From assembly GCA_965248255.1 (NCBI GenBank), contig CBDFIW010000004.1:620001-684000 (forward strand): DNA of 64,000 nt. Direction: 5' to 3'. Position 1 is the stretch's first letter; the number at the start of each line of letters is the position of its first letter. This DNA is from JAKZVK01 sp965248255 (GTDB lineage: Bacteria; Acidobacteriota; Terriglobia; Bryobacterales; UBA6623). The notes under the pieces were generated by a model. That model did no database searches and was not told the DNA's origin. It worked only from the letters and a program-made list of their open reading frames with translations. Below, piece by piece: positions 1 to 8,431 of this stretch. Position numbers and translations under genes: made by a program.

Positions 1-2
1 TG

Positions 3-477
3 AACGAGACGCTGGAAGCAATGGCCCGGGCGCTGTTCAAGTCGTGGTTCGTCGAATTCGACCCCGTGCGCGCCAAGATGGAAGGACGCGATCCTGGCCT
101 GCCGAAACACATCGCTGATCTCTTTCCCGACGGGCTTGTGGAGTCAGAGCTGGGGAAGATTCCGGAACGGAATGGTTGGGGAAGGTACCAGAACATTGGG
201 AGGTGCAGCGGATACGAACTGTTGCCGAGCTGAGGGTCAGTAGCGTAGATAAACATACCAAGGAGGAGGAATTACGAATTCGGCTCTCTAATTATGTCGA
301 TGTGTACAAGAACGACCGAATCACTCAAGGGATGTCCTTCATGAGTGCAACGGCCTCACGAGACGAGGTTGAGAGATTCCGCCTTAAGCGAGATGACGTC
401 CTCATCACGAAGGACTCCGAGGCTTGGGACGACATTGGGGTCCCGGCCCTTGTAACAGAGCCGGCCGACAAGTGGAA
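3..477 (+). pseudogene. hsdS: HsdS (type I restriction specificity subunit) hybrid remnant
   Basis: Two pieces of type I restriction-modification specificity genes sit head to tail in different frames. The first is open at the window's left edge and stops at 231-233; it carries the conserved HsdS spacer-helix signature FKSWFVEFDPVRAKM and continues to ESELGKIPE, where a second target-recognition half normally begins. The second piece, readable from 176, starts again with GKVPEHWEV and includes DVLITKDSEAWDDI, typical of HsdS target-recognition domains, then loses similarity near 470. HsdS proteins choose the DNA sequence methylated or cut by the HsdRMS complex. Neither piece is a whole gene, and the repeated 'GK-I/V-PE' block at the joint suggests recombination between two hsdS halves. 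No hsdM or hsdR is adjacent, but hsdR debris lies at 15.7-16.1 kb. Confidence 0.8.
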
Positions 478-1014
478 AATATGGAAAGTGACCTACAAGA
501 CCTAGTTGCAGTTCCTCGCGAGACTCTGGAGATAGAGCTAAAAGCATGGCTCGATCTTACAGATAAGGCCGTGCGCGCCAACATTGCTCGGCACGTAGCG
601 GCATTGGCCAATCACGGGGGCGGCTATATGGTTTTTGGATTTAATGACGATCTAAGCCACGATGAAAATCGTCCGAACTCACTGGAAAGTTATAGTCGAG
701 ATGTATTCGCGGGGATCGTAAGTCGCTATTTGACACCGACTTTTCACTGTGAGGTGACGATTGTTCAGGATAAAGGCGGCGAACAATTCCCAGTCATTAG
801 GGTGCCCGGTCATGGGCATGTGCCAATTGCTGCGAAGAAGAGTGGCCCCGATGATAACCGAGGAAAACCACAAGGTCTCGTGGCAGGCACTTATTACATT
901 CGGAAACCGGGACCGCAGAGTGCTCCGATCATAAGTGTTGAGGAATGGGGACCTTTGATCAGGCGATGTGTCCTAAGCGACCGAGACAGATTGCTCAGGG
1001 ACATTGCCGGCTTA

Positions 1015-2108
1015 TTGAATCCCGCAAATTATTATGACACTTTTTGACAGTGTGGAGCATCTATATATGTATGGGCAACCCCAAAGGTGTGAAGCGGGAT
1101 TTCAAGGCGCTGGAGAAGCGCCGTTTCGAAGCGATGCGGCTGCTCCACCAAGGCCACAATCAGTCCGAGACGGCGAGACGGCTGAACGTCGCTCGCCAAA
1201 CCGTCAGTGAGTGGCGGCGGCAATACCGCGAGCAGGGTGCGGCCGGACTCCGCCAGGCCGGGCGCGCCGGACGCAAGCCGCTCCTCGATGCCGCACAACG
1301 CGAACGCCTGACGTCGCTGCTGCTGGAAGGCCCGGAAGCCCACGGCTTCCCAACGCCCCTGTGGAGCTGTCCGCGGGTGGCTCGGCTGACCGGAGACGAG
1401 TTCGGGGTCGCATACCACGCAGGCCACGTCTGGAAGATCCTGCGAGCGCTCGACTGGAGCCCGCAACGCCCGGCCGGAAAGGCGCGCGAGCGCAACGAAG
1501 AGCGGATCCGCACCTGGAAGCGCAAGACCTGGAAGCGCATTAAAAAAAAGCCCAAAACGAAGGCCGTACGCTCGTCTTCATCGACGAAAGCGGATTGAGT
1601 CAGAAGCCGCATCGCTGCCGCACCTGGGCGCCACGTGGCCAAACACCGGTGCTGCAGTTTAACTTCAACTGGGAGAAGCTTTCCGTCTCGGCGGGGCTGA
1701 CGCTGCGTAACTTCTACTTCCGGCTCTATCCCGGTGCGATCGGCAAAGAGCAAGTGACCGACTTTCTCAAGGCGTTGGTACGTCATATCGATCGCCCGCT
1801 GCTGATCGTCTGGGATCGGCTGCCGGCGCACCGTAGCCGCCTGGTGCAAGAGTTCATCGAACTCTCCGAAGGCCACATCGCAACCGAGTACTTGCCACCC
1901 TATGCGCCGGAGTTGAATCCGGTGGAATACATCTGGGCTTACTGGAAGCAGCACGAGTTGCCGAACGTCTGTCCGAAAGACTACGGCGAGCTGAACGAGC
2001 GGGCCCGCAAGGCACTCCGCCGCATGTACCGCAAACCGCGTTTGATCACGGCCTTCTGGAAACAGTCTTCTCTTTGTTTTGACTGACTCTATATTATGCG
2101 GGAGTCAA
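1015..2108 (+). mobile_element. IS630-A copy 1 (complete, 1094 bp)
   Basis: A complete IS630-family element bounded by TA duplications at 1013-1014 and 2109-2110. The terminal inverted repeats are imperfect: left end TTGAATCCCGCAAATTAT, right end (reverse complement) TTGACTCCCGCATAATAT. It interrupts the AlbA_2-domain gene, and removing it with one TA restores that frame. Five further full copies and one truncated copy occur in the window. Confidence 0.95.
1071..2086 (+). CDS. IS630-family transposase, two frames joined by a -1 frameshift
   Basis: This DDE transposase cuts and pastes the element into TA dinucleotides. The first frame (1071-1598, starting MGNPKG) has a helix-turn-helix region around SETARRLNVARQTVSEWRR. 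The second frame ends at 2086 and carries the catalytic core: VFIDESG just before or across the joint, LLIVWDRLPAHRS, and the final acidic residue in APELNPVEYIWAYWKQ. The frames meet at a run of eight A followed by G (1542-1550), which contains the classical slippery heptamer A-AAA-AAG in the correct phase for a -1 shift; the full product would be about 338 residues. A sister copy at 45073-46164 has six A and a single continuous frame, showing the joined product. ATG 1071 is preferred over an upstream ATG lying close to the inverted repeat. Confidence 0.9.
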
Positions 2109-2941
2109 TAGTGCAGACACCAGAGAAGCCTGAGCCAGCTGCTCAGAAACGATTAGAGGAATGGCATAAGAAGACAGAGAAGCGATTCCTTCAGTGTCTG
2201 TCACAGGCCAATGAGCTTCACTGGCCCGTGTCGATAAGAGAGAACCATTATCAGTTGAGCTACTTGATCTTTGCGGACGGAGATGAAGAACTTCCTACGG
2301 ATTCACTTAGCCAAATCCTGGAAGAAGTGAACAGCGAGGTACGAAGTACGGTGTGGACTGGTTGGAGCATGTTCTATCCGTTCAGCGATCCGGAGGTAGC
2401 ACCTGCAGTCTATCCGGAGCAAGTCGATGGAACAGGAGGGGATGTACTCGAGGCCAATCTCATGGGTCTTCGAGACTTTGACGTGACACTTCCAGATTTT
2501 TGGCGCGTAGCACCCGATGGACGCGTGACCCTGATTCGCGCTTACAGAGAAGATCGTCAAAGCAGCGTTGAGTCCTTGGATCGGAAGGCAGGCACCTGGC
2601 TCGCACCTGAAACGGTTGTTCGAGAGACGACCGAGCTTGTTGCTCATGCGAGGGCGTTGGCTAGACGATTTGAAATGGCAACAAAGGTCAGTTTCCAATG
2701 CGGCTGGATGGGTCTCAAGGGCCGACAAATCTCTGATTTTGATTCAGTATATTGGCGTCCGCATCACATCGCGGGCGCCGATCAACGTACGACAAAGGGA
2801 GAGTGGACAGTGGCTAGTTTGGGCGCGGCTTGGTCAACCGTTGTCGCGGACCTAAGTTGCCCAATACTTCGCCTCTTCGGACTGGACCATTGTACCCAAA
2901 GTTTTGTTGAGAATATGGCGCCAAAGTTCGTGAAACTTTGA

Positions 2942-3172
2942 GGCAAGCCATCATTCCGTGCCGCATTCCGCTCACGCCGGTGCCTGGTGCCGGCCAACGG
3001 GTGGTTCGAGTGGCAACGGACCGGGCGCGGGAAGCAGCCCTACTTCCTCGCGCTCGCGGACGGCTCACCGCTGTCGTTCGCCGCTCTGTGGGAGCGCTGG
3101 GACCAGGACGGAAAATCTCTGGAGTCCTTGACCATCGTCACGACGACGGCCGCGCCGCAGCTTGCCGGCATC
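2942..3172 (+). pseudogene. SRAP/YedK-type abasic-site protein, internal fragment
   Basis: The frame beginning right after the stop of the preceding gene reads KPSFRAAFRSRRCLVPANGW, then FEWQ, and later SLESLTIVTTTAAPQLAGI, the central part of SOS-response-associated peptidase (SRAP, YedK/HMCES) proteins. These crosslink to abasic sites in single-stranded DNA through Cys2. The N-terminal catalytic cysteine and the C-terminal part with the conserved His are both missing. Similarity ends abruptly near 3172, where the truncated end of the convergent Sel1 gene begins. A non-functional relic produced by deletion on both sides. Confidence 0.75.
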
Positions 3173-3869
3173 TCGTATCGCGCATCGCGCGGGCGTTCTC
3201 GTGCCCTTGGGCCGCGGCGAGATTCGCCCACTCGTGGGCAGCGACGTAATCCTGTGGCACGCCCCGGCCGGCACCGTACATGAGGCCGAGGGTGTACTGC
3301 GCTTCGGCGTGGCCCTGGTCGGCGGCAAGGCGGAACCAACGGGCGGCTTCACCGTCGTCCTTCAAAATGCCGCGCCCATTGGCATACATCAGCCCGAGGT
3401 TGAAATGCGCTCCGGCGTGACCTTGGTCAGCGGCGAGGCGGTACCAGCGGAGGGCTTCACCGTCGTCTTGCGGAGCGCCGCGACCATTGCGATACATTAC
3501 CCCGAGGCTGAACTGCGCTTCGGCGTAACCCTGGTCGGCGGCAAGGTGGTACCAGCGGGCGGCTTCACCGTCGTCTTGCGGAACGCCTTCGCCGTTGAAG
3601 TACATGAATCCGAGGCTGGCCTGCGCTCTGGAGTGACCCTGCTCGGCCGCGAGGTGGAACCATCGAATGGCCTCACCGTTGTCCTGCGGAACGCCTTCGC
3701 CGTTGAAGTGCCTGTCGCCGAGGTCGAACTGCGCGGCAGCGTCACCCGCGGTAGCGAGGCTGCGCAATCCGGCCACGTCCGGCGCGTTCTGGCAGCTGAC
3801 GAGCGCTACTGCCGTCAACAGCCAGATGCTGCACGACGCCGCGACCAGCCAGCGATGTCGTCGCTCCAT
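3138..3869 (-). CDS. Sel1-repeat lipoprotein, C-terminally truncated
   Basis: The ATG at 3869 follows a good ribosome-binding site (GGGAGGC). The product starts with a hydrophobic signal and a lipobox-like LVSC near residue 30, so it is probably a lipoprotein. It then has at least five 36-residue Sel1 repeats of the form AEAQFSLGVMYRNGRG-PQDDGEA-RWYRLAADQGH, giving an obvious 108-bp tandem periodicity in the DNA. Sel1 repeats form alpha-solenoids used for protein-protein contacts; the partner is unknown. The last repeat ends at GHENARAMRD, after which the frame reads antisense SRAP sequence, so the native C-terminus has been lost at the same junction that truncates the SRAP fragment. Confidence 0.8.
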   Translation of the reverse strand: MERRHRWLVAASCSIWLLTAVALVSCQNAPDVAGLRSLATAGDAAAQFDLGDRHFNGEGVPQDNGEAIRWFHLAAEQGHSRAQASLGFMYFNGEGVPQDDGEAARWYHLAADQGYAEAQFSLGVMYRNGRGAPQDDGEALRWYRLAADQGHAGAHFNLGLMYANGRGILKDDGEAARWFRLAADQGHAEAQYTLGLMYGAGRGVPQDYVAAHEWANLAAAQGHENARAMRDTRCRQAAARPSS

Positions 3870-3884
3870 GATGCCTCCCGTCAT

Positions 3885-4198
3885 TTCCTTATTCTCATAG
3901 TCAGGGCTCGGCTGGTCAAGGGATGCAGCTGCACCCCGAGACCTGACTGATGCGAGCTACGCCGTTGCCAACGCCGCTGGACCGGCCGCTGGGAACCAAC
4001 TGTAAGAACTGTCGACGATACCAGCGTGGCACGCGCCGATCTGGATGCTTGCCGATCCGCGGCCAGTGGCCGAAGGTCTTCTGGCGTCCGATTCGGACCG
4101 GAGGCGCAAGGACTGATACCCGTACTTCGTCATCAATGCGGGTCGCCAGCCTCTGGAGTCGCCCGCACATCGTAGTGGCATTGGTGTTTCCCGTAAAT
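3885..4198. other. stretch without a convincing gene
   Basis: Short frames on both strands have no recognisable motif or credible start. It may hold the decayed beginning of the phage-derived material that follows. Confidence 0.4.
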
Positions 4199-4440
4199 TC
4201 AGGCGATGCCGCCGATGAGATCGATAGCCGGTGCTTCGTCTCTCACAGCTTCTCGCTCCGCGTCCTTGGTAAACCCCCCGTCGGCCCACCAGCGGCCCTT
4301 ACGTTTGCGCAGCCGCTTGACCAGCAGGCCGTCGGGCGTCCGCAGGCCGTAGATTCGCCCGCTGCGCGGCGTCTGGCGAGACTCGTCGATCAGTACCGCG
4401 TCCTTGCCGGACAAGGGGAAGGGCCGGTAAAAGGGGCCGC
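4199..4440 (-). pseudogene. S24/LexA-like repressor C-terminal fragment
   Basis: The minus frame contains GKDAVLIDESRQTPRSGRIY followed by GLLVKRLRKRKGRWW, resembling the C-terminal half of S24-type (LexA/CI-like) phage repressors in which the chain is DxVLVDxS-TPxDGxIYVLR-DGLLVKRL. The DNA-binding half and the nucleophile serine region are absent, and the sequence upstream of about 4440 is unrelated. Probably a remnant of the regulator of the neighbouring phage-like element. Confidence 0.55.
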
Positions 4441-4557
4441 GCATCAGGGTCCGGCAGGGATATAGCCTAGGCTTACCATTTGATCCCCTCTCAGGCTGGC
4501 GATTCCAGGGGGTTGCCGGTTGCCATACAAGCGGCGACCCTCCCGGAGCCAAGACGC

Positions 4558-5010
4558 TCACTTCGATTCCGTGGGCGAAACCCGCTTAGCATTCTTCTCT
4601 GTTTGTTGCTTGACCCAATCTTCTGGGGAGATCCTTGCGGGTGCGATCATGATGCCGCCTTCGTGGCGCATGTCGATGGATTGACGGACGGGCTTATCTA
4701 GCCCGAGCAGCTTAGCCTCACGGTCGAGCAGTCGTATTACGCGGTCTAGTGCATCCGTATCCTTCATGGCAAGGCTCCACCACTTCTGCAGGAGGCGGTT
4801 GATACGCTGGCGCTGCAACTCCCTGTATCTTCTAGTTTTTTCGTCCGTGCTTGAGGACTCTAGCCGAGCTTTGATGTCGGTCGCCACCGTCGAATGGTGG
4901 ACCCCGACCTGTCTCGCGATCTCGCGGGTAGTAGCACCAGCGAGTGCGAGTTCCATGACGATGTCACGGCGCTCCTCGCGCTGGACAACCTTTGCGACTG
5001 GTTCGCCCAT
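4558..5010 (-). CDS. phage-type helix-turn-helix protein (possible small terminase-like)
   Basis: A 150-residue soluble protein. Residues 20-50 form a clear helix-turn-helix (ELALAGATTREIARQVGVHH, then STVATDIKARLE). The remainder is helical and charged, with VIRLLDREAKLLGLDKP near the end. This layout is seen in phage proteins beside packaging genes (small terminase-like or gpNU1-like DNA recognition) but also in simple regulators, and the sequence does not decide between them. It lies between a repressor fragment and an IS3 scar, on the same strand as the primase and integrase genes further right, so it probably belongs to the same phage-like element. Confidence 0.55.
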   Translation of the reverse strand: MGEPVAKVVQREERRDIVMELALAGATTREIARQVGVHHSTVATDIKARLESSSTDEKTRRYRELQRQRINRLLQKWWSLAMKDTDALDRVIRLLDREAKLLGLDKPVRQSIDMRHEGGIMIAPARISPEDWVKQQTEKNAKRVSPTESK

Positions 5011-5094
5011 GTCAGACCTCTGCTTCCTTTATGATGTTCTCGTCTATCAGTTCATTATCCTGTCCTCGTTTAACCCAAACTGAAGGCCCAGTAA

Positions 5095-5355
5095 TTTTCG
5101 TCTCGCATCTGACGCAGTTCCCGCACCTCGGTGGCTCCCAGGCTGCCGTATTTCTTCTTCCACAGGTAGAACGTCGCCTCGGCAATGCCCATTTGACGGC
5201 AGGCATCGGCGACCGGCGTGCCGACTCCGCCAGGCGCAGGGTGTAGGCGACTTGCTCTTCGGTATAGTGGGACTTCTTCATCGCTTCTCCTTCCCACTCA
5301 GGGGGCACCGGAAGCGACCGTATTCTACTTTCAGCTGTCTCGAATTCCGGGGACA
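5095..5355 (-). mobile_element. IS3-family end with broken orfA
   Basis: Reading leftwards from an IS3-like end (TGTCCCCGGAATTCGAGACA, from 5355), a good ribosome-binding site precedes an ATG at 5281. The product begins MKKSHYTEEQVAYTLRLAE, the start of IS3-type OrfA, then continues in another frame as GTPVADACRQMGIAEATFY and ends at ELRQMRDEN near 5097. It therefore has one frameshift and is cut off before the coiled coil and all of OrfB. It is a dead scar. Confidence 0.75.
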
Positions 5356-5367
5356 ACGTTACTAAGT

Positions 5368-5417
5368 TGCTATGACTGCTATGACCAAAAACGCTCTTAG
5401 TCATAGCAGTCACAGCA
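5368..5417. repeat. 17-bp inverted repeat downstream of the primase gene
   Basis: The arms TGCTATGACTGCTATGA (5368-5384) and TCATAGCAGTCACAGCA (5401-5417) pair with one mismatch around a 16-nt loop. The left arm itself repeats TATGAC. It lies just past the stop of the primase-helicase gene (minus strand) and could be its transcript end or a replication/operator site; it lacks a clear U-tract. Confidence 0.6.
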
Positions 5418-5436
5418 AAAGTCCAATGTCATCCCA

Positions 5437-7485
5437 CTACACCGACCGCAACTCGATGCCTTCGTAGGCGTGAGTCCGGCTACCGCCTTCGATGGGCCGT
5501 ATCTTCCTGACCATTGGCACCGCCGCATGTAGATCGCGTCCGAAGACAGCTTTGGTGCCAGGGTTGCGGTTGTCGTTTTCGCACCACGTCTTCCAGGCCG
5601 ACCACAGTGCGCTTACCTCTACTCGGTGCTCGCTTCCCACAACGCAAGCATCGCGCACGAATGCCGAGATCGGCGACGACAGGTCTTTGAGGTCCTGGAT
5701 GGCGGATTCCCCCGATTCGGGGCAGACGGAGTATCCGCGCGCGTTGAGGCGGTCGAGACCTTCCAGTGCCCAATTAAAGATCGCGGGTGCTTCGGACAGC
5801 AACTCGTTTGTCAGTTCACAGTTCTCCCGGCCGTAGAACGACTTGGTCAGCACGAAGACGATGAACCGCGAGGCCAGCGCGCCGGATGAATCGGTCAGCC
5901 GGGGCAATTCGTTTGTCATCACGACAAACCGTGTCGGCAGCCGGCCGGTCCACGGCTCCCGATACTTGCGGTCGATGGTAAGGCTGTCTTCGCCCGACAC
6001 CGACAACAACCGCTCAACGACGGTGTTGCTATCCGATCTCCCGGACAGCCGCGCGTCCGAAATCAACCCAAGCGGCTTCCCGATCAAGGGCGACAAGCCG
6101 AAATTCGTGGAGAGGCTCGCCAGCGTCGGGGCCGCTACGTTGTGGGTGCCGAGAAGCCCGGTGAGCACACGAGCGATGGTGCCCTTGCCGGCGCGCTTGG
6201 GACCGACAACGAGAAACATCTTCTGCTGGCGGGTATCGCCCCCCAGGATGTAGCCCATCATCTCCTGTAACGCGTCGATGGACGATGTGTCGCTCCATAG
6301 CTCGTGTAGGAACGCGAGCCAGCGCACCGGCGGATCGCACTCGGGCTCGTAGGCGAACACCAGCGAGTGATGGCAGAATAAATCCGGCGTGTGGGGCTGC
6401 ATCGTGCGCGTAGGGACGTGCAACAGCCCGTTTGTCATCGATACCATCTCGGTAGCGGGCGCACCGACTGTTTCGCTCATCCAACAGGGCGGGCTGGCGT
6501 CGCTATCGAGCAACACGACCGCCCTGAGAGCATCGATCACGTCGTCGATCTTTCGCTTCGTCGGATTGAAGGGTCGTAGCTCACCCTTGTCGGGGTGCTC
6601 GAAATTCGCATGTTCTAACCACCGATAGACAGCCCCTCGAATATCGCGGACGTCGATCTCTGGCCAGTGCCGCCCGTTCCATTCGTGGAAGTCGCCCCGG
6701 TGCACGCGCAGCGTCCAGGTTTGAGCGGGAGTCGTGTAAAGCGCCGTTGCTAGATCACGAGCAACGGCCATCGGACTCGACGGTGGCGGAACAATGTTGG
6801 GTGCTTGCTCGGTTCCCGCTCGCACCGCGCTGGCCAGCGTGACCTCAATTTCGTGGGCCGATATACCTTTTGGGAGTGCAGCATCACGATAGGGGCTTAT
6901 GTCCTCCCCACGCTTTGCGGCCAAGAACGCCTCACGGTTCAGTGTTTCGTTTCGCGCGCCGTTCGGGGCGGTTCGCACCGCCTCCGGGCCGTGTGCCCTG
7001 TTCACGCGAGAGCGCGGCAGCTTGCTCGGATCGGCGGGTACGGCGTCGCCGAAGTAGAGGCTCAGTCCCTCGGCCAATTTGCCCGGGTCCCACAAGACGG
7101 CAAAACCTGTTGAGCCTCGTATGTCCCCGCACGCGCCATTGAGGCGCCATTGGCGGTTGCCAACCTTGCCATCCGGCGCTCGATACCAGGCGTGATATCC
7201 CCCCTCGCGGCGTGTCTCCGTCACCGTGATCGGGACGCCCAAGGTGTCTTGCAGCGCCTCAACGCCGTGAGCGCCGCCGTCGTCCACGTCTACGACGAAG
7301 CAACCAACACTGGCGGGAATGACGCCGACCAGCCCGCCCGCTTCCGCATGTGCCCTAACAGCTGCAACATCTGGCGGCGTCTTCTGCCACTCACGGGCGA
7401 GGGGGCGCTTGTCGGTACCGGCGAGAACGAAATGCGCACCGCGCGCATGAAGCGCCTCAAGTGCGCGGGTCGCTCCATCGGTCAT
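5437..7485 (-). CDS. bifunctional primase/polymerase-SF3 helicase (P4-type replicase)
   Basis: A replication protein of satellite phages and integrative elements that primes and unwinds element DNA. The ATG at 7485 overlaps the stop of the alpA-like gene by ATGA, so translation is probably coupled; this gives 682 residues. Residues 1-210 are a prim-pol domain with the metal-binding FVVDVDDGG at about 64-72 and GGYHAWYRAP further on. The C-terminal half is a D5/P4 superfamily 3 helicase with Walker A GPKRAGKGT near residue 425, the downstream LISDARLSGRSD and the sensor-like FVVMTNELPRL. Full length for the family. It lies between an AlpA regulator and an inverted repeat and shares strand with the integrase, as in P4-like satellites. 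Confidence 0.85.
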   Translation of the reverse strand: MTDGATRALEALHARGAHFVLAGTDKRPLAREWQKTPPDVAAVRAHAEAGGLVGVIPASVGCFVVDVDDGGAHGVEALQDTLGVPITVTETRREGGYHAWYRAPDGKVGNRQWRLNGACGDIRGSTGFAVLWDPGKLAEGLSLYFGDAVPADPSKLPRSRVNRAHGPEAVRTAPNGARNETLNREAFLAAKRGEDISPYRDAALPKGISAHEIEVTLASAVRAGTEQAPNIVPPPSSPMAVARDLATALYTTPAQTWTLRVHRGDFHEWNGRHWPEIDVRDIRGAVYRWLEHANFEHPDKGELRPFNPTKRKIDDVIDALRAVVLLDSDASPPCWMSETVGAPATEMVSMTNGLLHVPTRTMQPHTPDLFCHHSLVFAYEPECDPPVRWLAFLHELWSDTSSIDALQEMMGYILGGDTRQQKMFLVVGPKRAGKGTIARVLTGLLGTHNVAAPTLASLSTNFGLSPLIGKPLGLISDARLSGRSDSNTVVERLLSVSGEDSLTIDRKYREPWTGRLPTRFVVMTNELPRLTDSSGALASRFIVFVLTKSFYGRENCELTNELLSEAPAIFNWALEGLDRLNARGYSVCPESGESAIQDLKDLSSPISAFVRDACVVGSEHRVEVSALWSAWKTWCENDNRNPGTKAVFGRDLHAAVPMVRKIRPIEGGSRTHAYEGIELRSV

Positions 7486-7688
7486 GCCGCCGGCCTGTCG
7501 CCACCGAGGGCGGTGGGGCGGCTCGCCAACCAAGTATTTATGTCGGCCAACCGCCAGCCAACGGCGCGGGGTCCCAGGCGGATCGGCGGCGGCATATCGC
7601 CCGTGGCGATTTGTCTGTAGATCGACGCCTTGGACAGGCCGGTCCGGTGTTTTACTTCGGGCAGGCGAAGGATTCGTGGTTCGAACAT
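7482..7688 (-). CDS. AlpA-family regulator/excisionase
   Basis: A 68-residue MerR-like winged HTH protein: EVKHRTGLSKASIYRQIATG, then MPPPIRLGPRAVGWRLADIN and WLASRP, the standard AlpA pattern. AlpA proteins activate integrase or excision genes of P4- and CP4-57-like elements. Its stop overlaps the primase start, so the two form one operon and this protein probably controls, or is co-made with, the replicase. Confidence 0.85.
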   Translation of the reverse strand: MFEPRILRLPEVKHRTGLSKASIYRQIATGDMPPPIRLGPRAVGWRLADINTWLASRPTALGGDRPAA

Positions 7689-7780
7689 ACGGCCCTCCCT
7701 TGAACGAGGTTAAAACCATATGATCCGCTATGAGTCAGCGAGAGTGTTTGAAAGCTGTGGGCGACAGCCTTCAAATGCAG

Positions 7781-8431
7781 CTATCGGGAAGGCCAGCACT
7801 TCCACGGCGGCGGAAGTTTGCCGTCGAATCTCGCGGCCGCTTTTATCGCGCTCATTACGGTACGTTCATCGACATCGAAGTAACTTCCCAGCACGTTATA
7901 GCGAACCATCTTTCGGTCCAATCCCAAGTACCCGAGAAGACCAAATACGTATGCAATCATGTTGTCCCTGTTGAGATTCGCATACCTAGGGTTGCCTGTA
8001 TGATGTTTCGGTGGCGGGGACGCTCCCTTGTGAAATTCGATGGCCCAATCGGCCAAATCGTCGGGAAACGGCAAGCTGTTCGCGAGCAGACGCACGGAAA
8101 TGAGGTTCAGCGCATCCCAATAGTCGGGATCGCTAACGCTCGCCTCTATCATGTTCCGCAGCTTCTCGGCTTGGCGTTCCTCGCCCCATATTTCGCGCAT
8201 GGCGAACCAGTTGTCCGCTTCTGCCGTCCCGCGCGGCGCGATGGGTGACAAATCCATCCCATGCAGCCAATAGCGCACGACGTTGGCAGCCTCCTCTGTC
8301 GCTTCGACGTCATTCAGTCCCTCGAACAGGCCAGGCCGGAGCAAGGCGTAGTGCTCCGCCGACGAAATCGACTCACCGTTGGCGATCTTCGCGAAAGCGG
8401 CGTCCCAGGCCGCGCGGCGGTTCCTATCCAC
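7781..8431 (-). CDS. unknown protein of the satellite element
   Basis: A 216-residue acidic, largely helical protein with no recognised motif or membrane segment. Its start overlaps the end of the integrase gene by 8 bases, so it is translated together with the integrase. It contains the run ALLRPGLFEGLNDVEATEEA near the N-terminus. Genes at this place between integrase and primase are commonly element-specific accessory or anti-phage genes, but nothing in this sequence shows a function. Confidence 0.65.
   Translation of the reverse strand: MDRNRRAAWDAAFAKIANGESISSAEHYALLRPGLFEGLNDVEATEEAANVVRYWLHGMDLSPIAPRGTAEADNWFAMREIWGEERQAEKLRNMIEASVSDPDYWDALNLISVRLLANSLPFPDDLADWAIEFHKGASPPPKHHTGNPRYANLNRDNMIAYVFGLLGYLGLDRKMVRYNVLGSYFDVDERTVMSAIKAAARFDGKLPPPWKCWPSR

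Larger units (their letters stand above)
481..2941 (+). pseudogene. AlbA_2 (Schlafen-type) domain protein, split by IS630-A
   Basis: The gene is in two pieces, 481-1014 and 2111-2941, separated by an IS630 copy. Deleting the IS and one TA joins GGC-TTA directly to GTG-CAG in the same frame, giving a protein of about 454 residues. The N-terminal 130 residues match the AlbA_2/Schlafen DNA-binding type: ETLEIELKAWLDL, then NIARHVAALANHGGGYMVFG. The C-terminal 280 residues are not recognised. Such proteins are often regulators or parts of defence systems, and the HsdS remnant upstream fits a defence-island origin; the exact role is unknown. The ATG at 481 overlaps the end of the degraded hsdS frame. 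As it stands the gene makes only a truncated N-terminal part ending in IS sequence. Confidence 0.75.

Noticed and set aside
1160..1954. 264-codon minus-strand frame, repeated at every IS630-A copy
   Set aside because: It is the antisense of the transposase; no start signal or domain, and it is copied only because the IS is copied.
3300..3800. regularly spaced repeats suggesting a CRISPR or satellite array
   Set aside because: The 108-bp period encodes Sel1 repeats; there are no identical short repeats with unique spacers.
3162..3950. 262-codon plus-strand frame
   Set aside because: It is the shadow of the Sel1 108-bp repeats on the other strand.
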